Source of the DNA: JBIQLO01 sp044464175
GTDB lineage: Bacteria > Planctomycetota > Phycisphaerae > Tepidisphaerales > Tepidisphaeraceae
Reading direction: 5' to 3'
Assembly: GCA_044464175.1 (NCBI GenBank)
Contig: JBIQLO010000017.1
Coordinates: 1 to 30,653, forward strand
Length of the DNA stretch: 30,653 nucleotides
Shown here: one piece after another, positions 29,810 to 30,653 of the stretch
Numbering within the stretch: the stretch's first letter is position 1
How the letters are laid out: each line of letters starts with the position of its first letter
Made by a program: the position numbers and the translations under genes
Notes under the pieces: model-generated
The model's database searches: none
Seen by the model: only the letters and a program-made list of their open reading frames with translations
What the model was told of the DNA's origin: nothing

Positions 29810-29887
29810 GGGTGCCTTCAGCCGCCGCCGACCAGAAATCCAGCCTCACCGCCTGAACCCGGACGCCCAGACTCCGCCCCCGTGCCC

Positions 29888-30653
29888 CTACCCGGCCGGC
29901 GCCACCAGGCCCCGGTGCGGGCGGCCGGGGATGAGCTTTTGGCCGTCGGTGAATCCCTCGGGGCGGCCGGCGAGATGTTCCATCAGGCGCCGACGCCATC
30001 GCCCGAGGCGCTCGCTTTGGGACGCGGCCAGGTTGACGCGCTCGCCCGGATCGTCTTCAAGGTCGAACAATTGCTCGACGCCCGTCTGGGAAAACCAGAT
30101 GAATTTCTCCTTGCCGTCGGTGAGGTAGTGATTGGCCTGCTCGGGACGATAGGCGACGGCGTGTTCGCCATGCAGGATCTGCCGCTCCCCCGCCCCCTTC
30201 TCACCCCGCAGCACCGGCGCCAGGCTCCGGCCGTCAACGCTGGCGGGGATGGGACAACCGGCCAGATCAAGCACCGTGGGCATGATGTCCTCAAGGCAGA
30301 CCGGCGATGAGCAGACGTTCCCCGCGCTCAGCCCCGGCCCGCGCACCAGCAGCGGAATCCGGGCCGACCCCTCGTAGGGATAGGTCTTGCGGAACAGATA
30401 ATGGTCCCCCAGCATCTCGCCATGATCGGAAGTGTAAAGGACCACGGCGTCGCGCATCGCCTCGCGCGGCGCGCCGCCGCGGGGGCTGAAAAGGCGGGCG
30501 ATCTGGTCGTCGATGTAGTTGATCAATCCGAAATAGCCGGCCTGGCATTGCCGCAGACGCTCCCCGGACAGGTTCACCCGATCGGAAGCAACCGGCAACC
30601 CCCCGGCCGGCTCGGGAGGAACCGCCCACTGCCCGATCGTCGGCTGCGGCAGG
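29888..30653 (-). CDS. Sulfatase, C-terminal part (start outside window)
   Basis: The minus-strand frame is open from the right edge of the window to a TAG at 29890-29888, giving 255 codons of a sulfatase C-terminal half. It contains YFGLINYIDDQIARLF, VVLYTSDHGEMLGDHYLFRKTYPYEG (metal and catalytic region), RIPLLVRGPGL, CLEDIMPTVLDLAGCPIP and FDLEDDPGERVNLA. These segments are standard for S1 sulfatases/arylsulfatases. The formylglycine site lies beyond the window. The sequence differs enough from the sulfatase at 13075-14475 that they are not recent duplicates. The 78-bp gap to the toxin gene carries a 7-bp inverted repeat (GTAGGGG at 29806-29812, CCCCTAC at 29885-29891) that covers both stop codons. 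Confidence 0.9.
   Translation of the reverse strand, partial: LPQPTIGQWAVPPEPAGGLPVASDRVNLSGERLRQCQAGYFGLINYIDDQIARLFSPRGGAPREAMRDAVVLYTSDHGEMLGDHYLFRKTYPYEGSARIPLLVRGPGLSAGNVCSSPVCLEDIMPTVLDLAGCPIPASVDGRSLAPVLRGEKGAGERQILHGEHAVAYRPEQANHYLTDGKEKFIWFSQTGVEQLFDLEDDPGERVNLAASQSERLGRWRRRLMEHLAGRPEGFTDGQKLIPGRPHRGLVAPAG

Noticed and set aside
1..30653. CRISPR arrays, tRNA genes, rRNA genes, transposases
   Set aside because: I saw no regularly spaced repeats, no cloverleaf-like sequence with a T-loop motif in a gap, and no transposase or integrase translation.

Overview
This is a GC-rich, gene-dense bacterial segment that most resembles a Planctomycetota chromosome, probably class Phycisphaerae. 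This is an inference from content. The window has two sulfatases, a pseudopilin-type FTLIELL protein, several sigma factors, a TatA with FDPYTG repeats, a secretin-N-like exported protein, lipoproteins with Thr/Pro/Ala linkers containing PTTRP, and several unusual multidomain fusions. There are no rRNA or tRNA genes, CRISPR arrays, insertion sequences or phage genes that I can see.

Layout. 1-3.2 kb (+): the 3' end of sucC, a frameshifted antitoxin remnant, a tandem universal stress protein, and a cation:proton antiporter fused to a PTS EIIA domain. 3.2-6.3 kb: an isochorismatase-like hydrolase (-) divergent from an RluA-type pseudouridine synthase (+), then a REP-like palindrome, a strong promoter, tatA and a translationally coupled exported protein. 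6.3-9.7 kb: a large glycosidase-like gene and a four-helix-bundle gene (both -), then a DUF1444 gene (+). 9.7-11.6 kb (+): a Crp/Fnr-type regulator and a group-2-like sigma-70 factor, followed by a second copy of the REP-like palindrome in opposite orientation. 11.7-14.5 kb: a lipoprotein (-) with an unexplained + strand terminator in its leader, and a sulfatase (+).

14.5-19.1 kb (-): a metal/redox cluster reading Cys/His-rich exported protein, TolC-like channel, Tat-exported multicopper oxidase with a heavy-metal-binding tail, DUF2231-like membrane protein, Rieske lipoprotein. It looks like an envelope copper-handling or electron-transfer module. 19.1-22.1 kb (-): rpiB, a TsaC-like/low-molecular-weight phosphatase fusion, a small protein and an ECF sigma factor. 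The first three functions echo the ywlC-ywlE-rpiB neighbourhood of Firmicutes.

22.3-30.7 kb (mostly +): a complete RlmN methyltransferase joined in frame to a complete pseudopilin-like protein, a hotdog-fold protein, a 12-helix membrane protein whose N-terminus is encoded by a long inverted repeat, an oligogalacturonate-lyase-like propeller, a thioredoxin-NhaA fusion, a toxin-antitoxin pair whose toxin lacks an ordinary start codon, and a sulfatase cut by the window end (-).

The most unusual points are the RlmN-pseudopilin fusion, the phosphatase fusion with a degenerate TsaC half, the compact metal/redox cluster, and the dispersed palindromic repeats. The sulfatases, glycosidase and oligogalacturonate-lyase homologue together suggest use of sulfated or pectin-like polysaccharides.
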